A stretch of 36,704 nucleotides of DNA from Planctomycetota bacterium (GCA_024275565.1 JAJRYY010000049.1:1-36704), one strand, 5' to 3'; positions 26,019 through 34,627 are shown, counted from the first letter of the stretch. The notes: a model not told the origin generated them from the sequence alone. Numbers and translations: made by a program.

Positions 26019-27006
26019 GCAGCGGAGAGCAGGCAATGAAACTACCGTGACCAATACGGAAGAGAATAACAACGCCCAGAACTACGTCGGCATCGATATC
26101 GGCGGAACCCACACACGCCTCGGTATCGTCGATACACATGGCAGAATCCTCGCGGACCGATCCACCGAAACCCCGGATACCAACAACGGTACCGACCTCA
26201 TCGACTGGATTGAGGAAGCGTACCGCATCTGCCGCGAGGAAACCGATTCCTTCCCAACCCCGGAAGCAGCAGGCGTCGGCGTCCCCGGACTCCTCGAACC
26301 CGGCAGGTCCGCCATCGTCAAGGCAGCCAACCTCCCATTCATCGAAGGACTCCCCCTCCGCGACCACATCATCGAACGCACAGGCCTCAAAACCATCCTA
26401 GACTCCGACGCCGTCGCAGCAGCATGGGGAGAATTCTGCTGCCGCGAAAAAGCGTCAAAACGCTTCGCCTGCATCACCCTCGGCACCGGCGTCGGCGGAG
26501 CGATCATCCTCAACGGATCCGTCCTCCGCCACACCCACCACGCAGCAGGCCACCTCGGACACCTCATCTGCGACACCGCCACCGACGCACCCATGTGCAG
26601 AGCAGGCGTACAGGGATCGCTCGAATCCCGCGTCTCCGGACCCGCACTGAACAAAGCTGCCCAGAAGGCAGGGTTCGATCAGGGACTCGACGACGTCGAA
26701 CTCGCCTACCACGAAGGCGACGCACCCGCAGCCGACTTCATCGAACAGTCTGCCCGATACCTCGCCACAGGAATCCTCAACATCGCCCATATCTACTCGG
26801 TGGATACGCTCGTAATCGCCGGCGGCGTCACGCTTGTCCTGCCATCGCTCGTCCGCCAGGCAGCAAGCCTCGCAGCACAATCCGAAAGCACGCTCATTCC
26901 GCAGGGCATGCGGGTCGATCTGCACGGGCTTGGTCAATACGCAGGCGTCGTCGGCGCTGCACTCCTCGCCCATGACCAGATGAAAGACCGTACGCCGGAA
27001 GACTGA
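26017..27006 (+). CDS. ROK family sugar kinase
   Basis: A 329-residue ROK protein without a helix-turn-helix domain, so a kinase and not a repressor. The phosphate loop is YVGIDIGGTHTRLGIVD (about 23-39 from the GTG at 26017), the catalytic Asp lies in ILDSDAVAAAWGE, and TLGTGVGGAIILNG follows. The zinc motif, normally GHxxxxxxGxxCxCGxxGCxE, keeps the GH but reads MCRAGVQGSLE, with two of the three Cys replaced. The start is uncertain: GTG at 26047 places the kinase closer to its core and overlaps the stop of a possible leader ORF (MKLP, 26036-26050). The neighbourhood (MurQ, symporter) suggests a GlcNAc or MurNAc kinase. Confidence 0.85.
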   Translation: MQRRAGNETTVTNTEENNNAQNYVGIDIGGTHTRLGIVDTHGRILADRSTETPDTNNGTDLIDWIEEAYRICREETDSFPTPEAAGVGVPGLLEPGRSAIVKAANLPFIEGLPLRDHIIERTGLKTILDSDAVAAAWGEFCCREKASKRFACITLGTGVGGAIILNGSVLRHTHHAAGHLGHLICDTATDAPMCRAGVQGSLESRVSGPALNKAAQKAGFDQGLDDVELAYHEGDAPAADFIEQSARYLATGILNIAHIYSVDTLVIAGGVTLVLPSLVRQAASLAAQSESTLIPQGMRVDLHGLGQYAGVVGAALLAHDQMKDRTPED

Positions 27007-27009
27007 AAC

Positions 27010-28176
27010 TCACCCACCATGTCGCCGGCGCAACTGCCCGCAGGCACCATCAATATCCAGCCCCCGACTTTTTCGGACGTGAACATTGGCACCCCGATCC
27101 CGCAAAACACCCTGAAAACGCTGCGTCGCATCGCTGGTAGGCCTTCGATACGGCAACCCCTCCACAGGGTTGTAACGGATCAAATTGATATTGCTCCGCA
27201 TGCGCTTGGCCACCGTGGATAGCTCCATCGCGTGTCGCCGATCATCGTTCAACCCGCCGAGCAGGATATATTCAACTGTCACTTCACGCCCCGTCTGCTG
27301 GAAATAATAACGTGCAGCCTCAATCAGCTCCTCAATCGCGATCGACTGAGCCCAGGGAATAATCTCCCGCCGCAACGCATCATTCGGAGCGTGCAGCGAA
27401 ATAGCAAGTGTCACTTGAAGTTTTTCGTCCGCAAGCCGCTTGATCTGCTTGGGCAACCCGACCGTACTGATCGTCACCTTCCGAGCACCAACATTCATCG
27501 CCCAGTCCGCATTCAGCGTCCGCAACGCCCCAACCGTCGCCTCATAATTATGCAACGGTTCGCCAAGTCCCATAAAAACCACATTCGTCAACCGGCGATT
27601 ATCGCTCAGATTCGCGACCCGCATCGCCTGCTCCACGATCTGACCGGCAGTCAGGTGTCGGGCCAACCCATCCAGCCCACTCGCACAAAACACGCACCCA
27701 ACCGGGCAACCCACCTGCGTCGAAATGCAGGCTGTCCGCCGATCGCCATCAGGAATCAGAACGCACTCGGTCGTCGTACGATCGGGCCATTGAAGCAACG
27801 TTTTAATAGTTCCATCTGAAGCGGATTGCTGCTGCGCGATTTGAGATTCATAAACGCAAAATTCACCCATCAACCGCTCGCGAAGCGATTTCGGGAGATT
27901 CGACATCGTTTCAAACGACTCAGCACCCCTCGCGTAGACCCATTCCAGAACCTGCTTCGCCCGATACCCCTTCTCCCCGATTTCCACCATCCACGCAGCG
28001 AGCGATTCCGGTGCCTCATTCATCAAGCCACGCACGCCATCTGCCTTCAAACTCTCCGCCGCAACCCCGATATCTACCTTCAGGCTCTCCGCCGCAACCT
28101 CGATCTCAGCCTTCTGACCCTCCGCCGCAGCCCCGACATCTGCCTTCGACAATTCGCCGTCACCCTCAACCATCAT
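27010..28176 (-). CDS. rlmN: 23S rRNA/tRNA adenine-C2 methyltransferase RlmN
   Basis: A 388-residue radical SAM enzyme that methylates C2 of A2503 in 23S rRNA (and A37 of some tRNAs). All required cysteines are present: Cys157, Cys161 and Cys164 for the iron-sulfur cluster (GCPVGCVFC), Cys150 (TACISTQ) and Cys379 (SRGLDIDGACGQL) for methyl transfer. GLGEPLHNY and ISLHAPNDALR are also typical. The first 50 residues are extra: three and a half 11-residue Ala/Glu/Lys repeats from a 33-bp tandem array. The ATG overlaps the lon stop by 4 bp, so it is the third gene of the hsp20-lon-rlmN operon. It ends 3 bp from the convergent ROK gene. Confidence 0.95.
   Translation of the reverse strand: MMVEGDGELSKADVGAAAEGQKAEIEVAAESLKVDIGVAAESLKADGVRGLMNEAPESLAAWMVEIGEKGYRAKQVLEWVYARGAESFETMSNLPKSLRERLMGEFCVYESQIAQQQSASDGTIKTLLQWPDRTTTECVLIPDGDRRTACISTQVGCPVGCVFCASGLDGLARHLTAGQIVEQAMRVANLSDNRRLTNVVFMGLGEPLHNYEATVGALRTLNADWAMNVGARKVTISTVGLPKQIKRLADEKLQVTLAISLHAPNDALRREIIPWAQSIAIEELIEAARYYFQQTGREVTVEYILLGGLNDDRRHAMELSTVAKRMRSNINLIRYNPVEGLPYRRPTSDATQRFQGVLRDRGANVHVRKSRGLDIDGACGQLRRRHGG
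28036..28155. repeat. 33-bp tandem repeats in the rlmN 5' end
   Basis: Residues 8-47 repeat the pattern E-x-x-K-(A/V)-(D/E)-(V/I)-(G/E)-(A/V)-A-A, about 3.5 copies of an 11-residue unit. RlmN proteins normally start near the sequence found at residue 55. Confidence 0.8.
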
Positions 28177-30713
28177 GATTTTTTACGCCCGGAGGTTGAG
28201 GCTCGCCGGGATGCTTTGGCTGCGACTTTACCCTTGGGCTTCTTCGTTTTCGCTTTCGTCGTCCGTTTGATTTTCTTCCCAACGACCGGGAAAACCTGGC
28301 GGATCAACTGATCGATCGACTTGATCGGCACATATTCGATGTCGTCCCGCACGTCCTTCGGCAATTCCTCCAAATCGCGGATATTCCGCTGCGGCAGGAG
28401 GATACGTTTCAGCCCGGCGCGATGCCCCGCCAGCACCTTCTCACGAATCCCGCCGACGGGCAGCACGGTTCCCCGGAGCGTGATTTCACCCGTCATCCCC
28501 GTACGGGGGTCAACCGGCTGATCGGTCAGGGTCGATACCAGCGACGTCAGCATCGCCACGCCAGCAGACGGTCCATCCTTGGGGATCGCACCGGCTGGTA
28601 CGTGAATGTGGTAATCGGAAGCAGCCAGCAGTTTTTGATTGATCCCCCAGTCACTGCCCCGATATCTGATGATGGAATAGGCAGCCTCAGCGCTTTCCCG
28701 CATCACATCCCCGATCTGTCCGGTCAGCTTCAAACGACCGTTCCCTGGCATCCTGGTGGCTTCGACGAAGAGAATCTCGCCGCCGACGGGTGTAAACGCC
28801 AACCCGGTCGCAACACCCGGCGACGCTTCTCTCGCTGCAATCTCAGACTCATACGTCGGATGCCCCAGGTCTTTTTGCAGGCTTCGGGCTGTCACACGTC
28901 CACTCCGCCGCTTACCGCTCACCAGCGCCATCGCCCGCGATCTACACACCGCCCCGATCTTCCGCTCAAGCCCACGAACACCAGCTTCACGCGTGTACTG
29001 AGAGATGATATTCCGCAGGGCTTCGTCGTCGAATTTAAGCTGTTTTTTATCCAGACCCGTCTCGGAAAGTCGCCGTGGTACGAGGTATCGCCGGGCAATT
29101 TGCAGCTTTTCGCGCTCGGTGTACCCCGAAATTTCGATGACTTCCATCCGATCCCAAAGCGGGCCGGGAATCGCTCCGGTGTAGTTGGCTGTCGCAATAA
29201 ACATCACGTTCGAGAGATCAAATGGCACTTCAAGATAGTGATCGGTGAAGGTCGCATTCTGAGCAGGGTCGAGCACCTCCAGAAGGGCAGCCGCAGGATC
29301 ACCGCGAAAATCCTTCCCGATTTTGTCCACCTCGTCGAGCATAAAGACCGGATTGTTCGACCCGGCCTTGCGAATCTCCTGAATAATCCGCCCTGGCATC
29401 GCACCAATATACGTCCGACGATGCCCGCGAATGTCTGCCTCATCGTGGACGCCGCCGAGCGACATCCGAATGAACTTCCGGCCCAGCGCACGAGCGATGC
29501 TGCGCCCCAGAGATGTCTTCCCAACGCCGGGCGGACCGGTGAAGCAAAGAATCGGACCCTGCCCCTCAGGATTGAGCTTTCGAACCGCGAGGAATTCCAG
29601 AATCCGCTTCTTAACCTTGTCCAGCCCGTAATGATCCGCATTCAGAATTTTCGCCGCCGGAGTGATCTCCAACCGGTCCGTCGTGCTCGTGTTCCAGGGA
29701 AGCGTACACAACCATTCCAGATAATCGAGCGCGTTGGAATATTCTGGAGACGCCTGCGGAATCACGCCAAGACGCTTCAGCTCGCGGTCTGCCTCCTTCC
29801 GAACATCCTCCGGCATCTTCGCCTCAGCCACCCGCACCTTATAGCGATCGACATCCGCATTGCGATTGTCAGCCTGCCCAAGCTCCTGCTGAATGGCTTT
29901 TAGCTGCTCGCGCAGATAATACTCACGTTGCGACTCATCCATCTGATGGCGCACCTGCGTCTGAATCTGCTGAGAAATCTCCAGCACCTCAACCTGACGC
30001 GCGATGGCGGTATTCACCTTGTTCAACCGGTCCGTCACATCAAACGTCTCGAGCAACTCCTGCTTGAGGACCAGCTCGAGCGAGAGATTGGCAGCAAGAA
30101 AATCCGCCAGACCGCCGGGTGCAGGAACACTTTCCAGCACATCAATCGCTTCATCCGGAACATTCGGAGACAGCTCAATCGCACGTCGGGCATTCTGCCG
30201 GACGGAGTGCATCAACGCCTCTACTTCCGGCGTAAACGTGATCTCATCAGTCCGCGACTGCACATCCGCCACAAGGAATGGTTGCTCCTGTGCGATGGAA
30301 ACGAGTCCGACGCGGCAGATGCCGTGGACAATGATCGTCTCAGCGCCGTCATCGGTCCGCATCAGCTTGAGGATTTTGCAGGCTGTCCCAACGCGGTATA
30401 AGTCGTCGAGTTTCGGATGCTCCATATCGCTGAATCGCTGCGGAACCGCACACACCATCCGGTTGCCCGCCAGTGCATTGTCCAGCAACCGCTGAACGCG
30501 CTTCCGCTCGATCCGAAGCGGCATGACTGTTCCTGGAAACACCACGACTTCACGAAGCGGCAAGACCGGGAGCGAATCCGGGATACGCTCTTCGTCGTCA
30601 CCCCCTGGACCAGTCGGTCCAGCGCGAACCACGACGGTCTCGTCACCATATTCTTCCTGCGGATCGACCTCCACGGAATCTTTCGACTTGTTGTCAACCA
30701 CGTCTCTGGTCAT
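28173..30713 (-). CDS. lon: ATP-dependent protease Lon
   Basis: An 846-residue cytoplasmic AAA+ serine protease that degrades damaged and regulatory proteins. Visible are the LON substrate-binding domain (PVLPLREVVVFPGTVMPL, about 49-66), a coiled-coil region (about 240-310), Walker A GPPGVGKT (393-400), Walker B FMLDEVD (457-463), and the catalytic dyad Ser716 (PKDGPSAGVAM) and Lys759. The last 35 residues are an unusual Lys/Ala-rich basic tail (KKIKRTTKAKTKKPKG), which could bind DNA or polyphosphate (inference). It lies between hsp20 and rlmN with 4-bp overlaps on both sides, so the chaperone and the protease are probably co-expressed. Confidence 0.96.
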   Translation of the reverse strand: MTRDVVDNKSKDSVEVDPQEEYGDETVVVRAGPTGPGGDDEERIPDSLPVLPLREVVVFPGTVMPLRIERKRVQRLLDNALAGNRMVCAVPQRFSDMEHPKLDDLYRVGTACKILKLMRTDDGAETIIVHGICRVGLVSIAQEQPFLVADVQSRTDEITFTPEVEALMHSVRQNARRAIELSPNVPDEAIDVLESVPAPGGLADFLAANLSLELVLKQELLETFDVTDRLNKVNTAIARQVEVLEISQQIQTQVRHQMDESQREYYLREQLKAIQQELGQADNRNADVDRYKVRVAEAKMPEDVRKEADRELKRLGVIPQASPEYSNALDYLEWLCTLPWNTSTTDRLEITPAAKILNADHYGLDKVKKRILEFLAVRKLNPEGQGPILCFTGPPGVGKTSLGRSIARALGRKFIRMSLGGVHDEADIRGHRRTYIGAMPGRIIQEIRKAGSNNPVFMLDEVDKIGKDFRGDPAAALLEVLDPAQNATFTDHYLEVPFDLSNVMFIATANYTGAIPGPLWDRMEVIEISGYTEREKLQIARRYLVPRRLSETGLDKKQLKFDDEALRNIISQYTREAGVRGLERKIGAVCRSRAMALVSGKRRSGRVTARSLQKDLGHPTYESEIAAREASPGVATGLAFTPVGGEILFVEATRMPGNGRLKLTGQIGDVMRESAEAAYSIIRYRGSDWGINQKLLAASDYHIHVPAGAIPKDGPSAGVAMLTSLVSTLTDQPVDPRTGMTGEITLRGTVLPVGGIREKVLAGHRAGLKRILLPQRNIRDLEELPKDVRDDIEYVPIKSIDQLIRQVFPVVGKKIKRTTKAKTKKPKGKVAAKASRRASTSGRKKS

Positions 30714-31201
30714 GCTTCATCCATCGATTTCGTACCCATTTTGGGCGCGATCAACCACAAGAATCCATTTCGATAGGTCGCTGTAATGTTCTTGACGTCT
30801 ACATCTCCTGCGATCGCGATACGCCGCTCAAAGCGACCGGCATTGATCTCCATGATCTGAATACTGAGCGATTCTTCCCCGTCCGCATCGTCAGATTTTG
30901 GCACCACTGGTTGCGGGCGATGTCCGCTGATGGTGATAGCACCCCGCTCGATCGAAACATCTATCTCGTCCGACCGCATCCCTGCCAGCTCGGCACAGAT
31001 CAAAAATCGCCCGGGCGCCTCATAGATATTGACTTCCGGCTCCCATGCATCGCTGGAGACGAGGCGGAAGAAATTCTGGTTCGCAAGCTCGTCCATCAAC
31101 AGGGACAACTGGTGACTGAGCTGATCGAATTGGTTGTCCGAGTCGTTCATATCAAACATCCGTATGGCGAGGCTGCCAGCCGAATCGCCAGCCACAAGCA
31201 T
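30710..31201 (-). CDS. Hsp20/alpha-crystallin small heat-shock protein
   Basis: A 163-residue holdase chaperone that keeps unfolding proteins soluble. The alpha-crystallin domain covers about 52-155: WEPEVNIYEAPGRFLICAELAGM, the DVSIERGAITISGHR loop, FERRIAI and the end motif ATYRNGFLWLIAPK, where the usual A-x-x-x-N-G-V-L reads N-G-F-L. The C-terminal I-x-I anchor is missing and the tail is short, so large oligomers may not form. Starts at 31201, 31159 (MFDMND) or 31150 are possible, none with a strong ribosome site. It overlaps lon by 4 bp. No CIRCE element is visible upstream. Confidence 0.85.
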   Translation of the reverse strand: MLVAGDSAGSLAIRMFDMNDSDNQFDQLSHQLSLLMDELANQNFFRLVSSDAWEPEVNIYEAPGRFLICAELAGMRSDEIDVSIERGAITISGHRPQPVVPKSDDADGEESLSIQIMEINAGRFERRIAIAGDVDVKNITATYRNGFLWLIAPKMGTKSMDEA

Positions 31202-31261
31202 ACCCCAAAAACGCCGCCGATGCTGTCATGCACCTGCGATAAAAGTACAATGGACCAAATG

Positions 31262-31290
31262 TTGCTGTATCCGAAGCTGCGGGCTATCCT
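31262..31290 (+). promoter_or_regulatory. Probable panB promoter
   Basis: TTGCTG (31262-31267), a 17-bp spacer and TATCCT (31285-31290). The ATG at 31298 is 8 bases after the -10, so the transcript would start at or next to the start codon. Confidence 0.5.
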
Positions 31291-31297
31291 CTATAGC

Positions 31298-32158
31298 ATG
31301 CCAAAACTGACAAAAACTACAATCGCCACGCTTCGTGCGAGGAAACGCGAAAATCAGAAATTCGCCGTCCTGACCTGCTATGATTATGCAAATGCAAAAA
31401 TCATGCAGCAGGTCAATCTGGAGGCGATTCTCGTCGGTGACACCTATGCGGAGGTCTGCCTCGGGCATGATACAACCTTGCCCGCCACGGTGGATCACCT
31501 CGTGACGATCACAGCCGCCGTGCGTCGGGGTGCCCCAGGCGTTTTTCTGATAGGGGATATGCCCTACCTGAGTTATCAGGTGACGGCTGAGGACGCCATT
31601 CGCAATGCAGGCCGATTCATGGTCGAAGCTGGTTGCGACTGCGTAAAAGTGGAGGTTGATCGCCGCCACGCAGACACTGTGTCCGCTATGACCCGCGCGT
31701 CCATCCCGGTGATGACGCATTTAGGCCTGTGTCCGCAATCGATCCGTCAGATGGGCGGTTACAAACTGCAGGGGACTACGGCAGAGACCGCCCAGGCGAT
31801 AATTGAGGATGCAAGGATCATGGAAGATGCAGGTGCATGCGCCCTGCTTCTGGAAGGGGTTCCCAATGAGGTGGCCCGTCATATCACAGAATCGACCGAC
31901 TTGCCGGTGATCGGAATCGTCTCCGGACCGCATACCGACGGTCAGGTTCTGGTGATGCACGATATTCTCGGTTACGGGGGTGGTCATCCGCCCAAACACA
32001 TCAAGCAATATGCGAATCTCCACGACATTCTGACAGGTGCTTTCGGGGGATTCGTGAATGATGTCCACAGTGGCGAATTTCCAGCCCGGAATAATTACAG
32101 CAACCTCGCCGAAAAAGAATGGTCCAGCCTGCAAAAAAAGCTTGACACCGGTTCTTGA
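31298..32158 (+). CDS. panB: 3-methyl-2-oxobutanoate hydroxymethyltransferase (PanB)
   Basis: A 286-residue enzyme that transfers a hydroxymethyl group from methylene-tetrahydrofolate to alpha-ketoisovalerate, giving ketopantoate, the first step to pantothenate and coenzyme A. The start at 31298 gives the normal N-terminus (TTIATLRARKRENQKFAVLTCYD); the longer frame reads through the divergent hsp20 gene. Seen are the metal-site VGDTYAEVCLGHDTTLPAT (Asp48), GDMPYLSY (Asp87), VKVEVD, MTHLGLCPQSIRQMGG and the catalytic base Glu186 (LLLEGVPNEVA). No other pan gene is nearby. The spacer to the next gene is 94 bp and holds its own promoter. Confidence 0.95.
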   Translation: MPKLTKTTIATLRARKRENQKFAVLTCYDYANAKIMQQVNLEAILVGDTYAEVCLGHDTTLPATVDHLVTITAAVRRGAPGVFLIGDMPYLSYQVTAEDAIRNAGRFMVEAGCDCVKVEVDRRHADTVSAMTRASIPVMTHLGLCPQSIRQMGGYKLQGTTAETAQAIIEDARIMEDAGACALLLEGVPNEVARHITESTDLPVIGIVSGPHTDGQVLVMHDILGYGGGHPPKHIKQYANLHDILTGAFGGFVNDVHSGEFPARNNYSNLAEKEWSSLQKKLDTGS

Positions 32159-32191
32159 CAACACAGTGTTTCTACGAGGTGCAACACCAAC

Positions 32192-32220
32192 TTGACATGC
32201 AATCTGCCGATGGATACGGT
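32192..32220 (+). promoter_or_regulatory. Probable promoter of the DUF151 gene
   Basis: TTGACA (32192-32197) is a perfect -35, with a 17-bp spacer and a weak TACGGT (32215-32220) as -10. Confidence 0.45.
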
Positions 32221-32252
32221 GAAATGGGCTGTTCGGGAGGAGTGCTTGCATC

Positions 32253-32705
32253 ATGCTTATTCGCGTAGATTTAGCGCGCATCATCATCCGTGAAAATGGC
32301 GAATCGCAGGTGATCGTTCTTAAGGAGCGCGAGGGCGATCGCCACTTTCCCATCCTTATCGGTCTCAGCGAAGCCATCGCGATCGATCGGCGCGTCAAGG
32401 GCATTGACCCGCCACGTCCCCTGACACACGACCTGATGAGCCTGATCATTCAAAGCCTCGATGCCGAGCTTGATCGTGTCGTCATCAGCGATCTTAAGAA
32501 CCACACCTTTTTTGCAACGCTGATCATCCGTCGCAATGGCGATTTGATCCCCATTGACGCCAGGCCTTCCGATGCGATCGCCCTTGGGGTCAACAACGAC
32601 ACACCACTGTACGTCGAGGAAAGCGTTCTCCGTACAGTATGCGCACCGGAAGAATCCGATCAGAATGAACCCGGATCGGACGATGAATACCATACCGATG
32701 GCTAG
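32253..32705 (+). CDS. Bifunctional nuclease family protein (DUF151)
   Basis: A 150-residue protein of the DUF151/BFN family, named after a plant protein with DNase and RNase activity. In bacteria its role is not settled. Family features are IIIRENGESQVIVLKEREGDRHFPILIGLSEAIAI at the N-terminus, PRPLTHDLMSLIIQSL (about 54-69) and DARPSDAIALGVNNDTPLYVEESVL (about 101-125), the most conserved segment. A GGAGGAG ribosome site lies 10 to 12 bases before the ATG. The tail (ESDQNEPGSDDEYHTDG) is acidic and probably disordered. Length is typical of the bacterial single-domain form. Confidence 0.9.
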   Translation: MLIRVDLARIIIRENGESQVIVLKEREGDRHFPILIGLSEAIAIDRRVKGIDPPRPLTHDLMSLIIQSLDAELDRVVISDLKNHTFFATLIIRRNGDLIPIDARPSDAIALGVNNDTPLYVEESVLRTVCAPEESDQNEPGSDDEYHTDG

Positions 32706-32836
32706 GGGACACTGGTTGTCAGGACAGGGCGGGATGCGTAGCACCTGCAAGCTGCGAGGGGCATGCCAGTTGCAAAGCACAACCCGGCAGAAAGTACAGG
32801 CAGTCTGTTAAACTCAGAGGGAACGCTGACGCTTCC

Positions 32837-34402
32837 ATGGATGAACCGAGTACACACTTACGCCTATCGACGACAGGTGACACCTTACCCGCCGCCGCCA
32901 CTGCAATGCTGAAGAATGCGATGCCTGCGCTGACACGAGAGGGGGATGTCAACGCCCCAAAGTACCTCGCGCGGGCACCTGGAAGACTCGACATTATCGG
33001 AGGGTTCGCTGATTACACTGGTGCTTCAACCATCGGAATGACGCTGGCAGCGGGCGTAAGCGCCACCGTCCAGCCCCGCCAGGACACCTACCTGATTCTC
33101 TACGGGCTGGGTACTATTGCTCAAAAATCCAAACCCTCTGAACAGACAACCACGCCAGATCCCATCTCCATCGACCTCGCATTGATGGACGGTCCGGATG
33201 GAACCGCCCCCGCTGCCGATGTGGTTGATCGGTTATCGGAAGACACTCCGACCTGGGTAAAAGCCACCCTCGGTGTCCTCCATCAGATGCTTGCAACCGG
33301 GAAGCTGGAGGAGGCTCCGCTCGGTCTTACGATCATCCTTGACAGCGACGTTTCCCCCACGGATACCAACAGTCATCCCAGCGAACGTCATCCCAACGAA
33401 CGTAACCCCGGCGAACGTCACCCCGGTGGTGCGTCCAGGAGCAATCTTACCGGCGATGGCGACGGATATCTGACTGCCATTGGTGTCGCCACCCTGCTGG
33501 CTGCTGCGAGCGCGTGGGATGTGCATCTTGATGGCAACGAGGCAGCCGCCATCGTCATGAGGTCCGAAAACCAATTTCTCAACCGCCCTACCGGCATTTC
33601 GACGCCACTCTGCATTCTGCACGGGAAATCTGATTCGCTCATCCACGTCGATGGCAAAACAGCCACCACACTCAGTCACTTTCAGATCCCCCCCCATCTT
33701 CGCCTGGTCGGGATTCGCTGTGGTCCGAGCGAAGACGTCGCCCTCGAAAAATTCGCCCGGGTCCGAGCCGCGTCGTTTATGGGACTTATGTGCATCAATG
33801 AGGTCGCTTCCAAAGGCGCCACCGGTCCCTCCGGCGACCGCTACCAGCACCTGAGCGACATCCCACTCGAGGTATACACCCGACAGTTCCGAACCCGCAT
33901 CCCTATCAAAATGACCGGGAGAGAGTTCCTGCTGCGGTTCCCCCATTACTCAGACCCACTCACAACGGTGATTCCCGAGCTGTATTATCGGATCCGCTCG
34001 CGCAGCGAGTACCATATTTACGAGGCCGACCGAACTCTTCAATTTGCCGATCTGCTCACCCATGCGGCGACTGTTTCTCCAGATGGTTTCCGTCAATCTT
34101 GTGCAACGCTCATGCACGGATCACATTGGAGCTATGGTCAACGTTGCGGACTGGGGCATGCTGCTTGCGAACGCCTTGTGTCCATCACCCGCAGTCCATC
34201 CCGCCCTGGAATCTACGGTGCTCGCACCTCATGCTGCGGTGCTGGGGGGCTTGTTGCTGTCGTCCTCGAAAATACGGTTGAGGCAGATGAGTCGCTGCGC
34301 GCCGTCGTGGCTGACTACGACCAGCAACCCGGGGTTGCGCCCCTCAGCCTGGTCCAGGGTACGTCTCAGGGCGCCTTGCAGTTTGGCGTCCATCAAGCCT
34401 GA
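32837..34402 (+). CDS. Arabinokinase-like GHMP family protein, degenerate active site
   Basis: A 521-residue protein of the galactokinase/L-arabinokinase branch of the GHMP superfamily. The N-terminal signature is clear (YLARAPGRLDIIGGFADYTGAS, about 43-64) and reads like plant arabinokinase (GRLDVMGGIADYSG). The C-terminal GARTSCCGAGGLVAVV corresponds to the third GHMP motif. The central ATP loop (normally PxGxGxSSSA) is not found: the site holds DSDVSPTDTN and a run of HP-x-ER repeats (about 180-197). The later segment MRSENQFLNRPTGISTP aligns with the catalytic G-V-M-D-Q site but lacks the Asp. It may be a pseudokinase or a sugar-binding relative. No sugar-nucleotide gene is adjacent. The 3' end lies in a second repeat. 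Confidence 0.75.
   Translation: MDEPSTHLRLSTTGDTLPAAATAMLKNAMPALTREGDVNAPKYLARAPGRLDIIGGFADYTGASTIGMTLAAGVSATVQPRQDTYLILYGLGTIAQKSKPSEQTTTPDPISIDLALMDGPDGTAPAADVVDRLSEDTPTWVKATLGVLHQMLATGKLEEAPLGLTIILDSDVSPTDTNSHPSERHPNERNPGERHPGGASRSNLTGDGDGYLTAIGVATLLAAASAWDVHLDGNEAAAIVMRSENQFLNRPTGISTPLCILHGKSDSLIHVDGKTATTLSHFQIPPHLRLVGIRCGPSEDVALEKFARVRAASFMGLMCINEVASKGATGPSGDRYQHLSDIPLEVYTRQFRTRIPIKMTGREFLLRFPHYSDPLTTVIPELYYRIRSRSEYHIYEADRTLQFADLLTHAATVSPDGFRQSCATLMHGSHWSYGQRCGLGHAACERLVSITRSPSRPGIYGARTSCCGAGGLVAVVLENTVEADESLRAVVADYDQQPGVAPLSLVQGTSQGALQFGVHQA
33374..33427. repeat. 15-bp tandem repeats inside the GHMP gene
   Basis: Units at 33374-33388, 33389-33403 and 33404-33418, then a partial copy, encode HPSER, HPNER, NPGER, HPGG. 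They lie where the ATP-binding loop is expected. Confidence 0.9.
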
Positions 34403-34445
34403 CCATATCAAACCTGACCATATCAAACCTGACCACATCAAATCT
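34391..34445. repeat. 15-bp tandem repeats across the GHMP gene stop
   Basis: Three 15-bp units, gaccatatcaaacct at 34401 and 34416 and a variant at 34431, with a partial unit before. The gene's TGA is at 34400-34402. The 180 bp that follow to the next start show nothing I can assign. Confidence 0.85.
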
Positions 34446-34627
34446 GGCCACAGGGTTCTCGTCTGAGGAAAAACCGGGCAAATTCTGCCGTCCAGATAAT
34501 ACCTTTCGGGCGTCTCCAATATTCCCCCTGCTTGCTCAAGCGTGCTTGCAAGTAAGACGATGTACACCGTGCAGTGTTGGGATATGCGCATCGATTGGAA
34601 TCGATCGATATTATCGGAGCCAACTCC

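Noticed and set aside
26017..27006. ROK transcription repressor (NagC-like)
   Set aside because: No N-terminal helix-turn-helix; the protein starts close to the phosphate loop.
28422..29903. 493-residue frame antisense to lon
   Set aside because: Composition of a shadow frame; Lon motifs on the other strand are complete.
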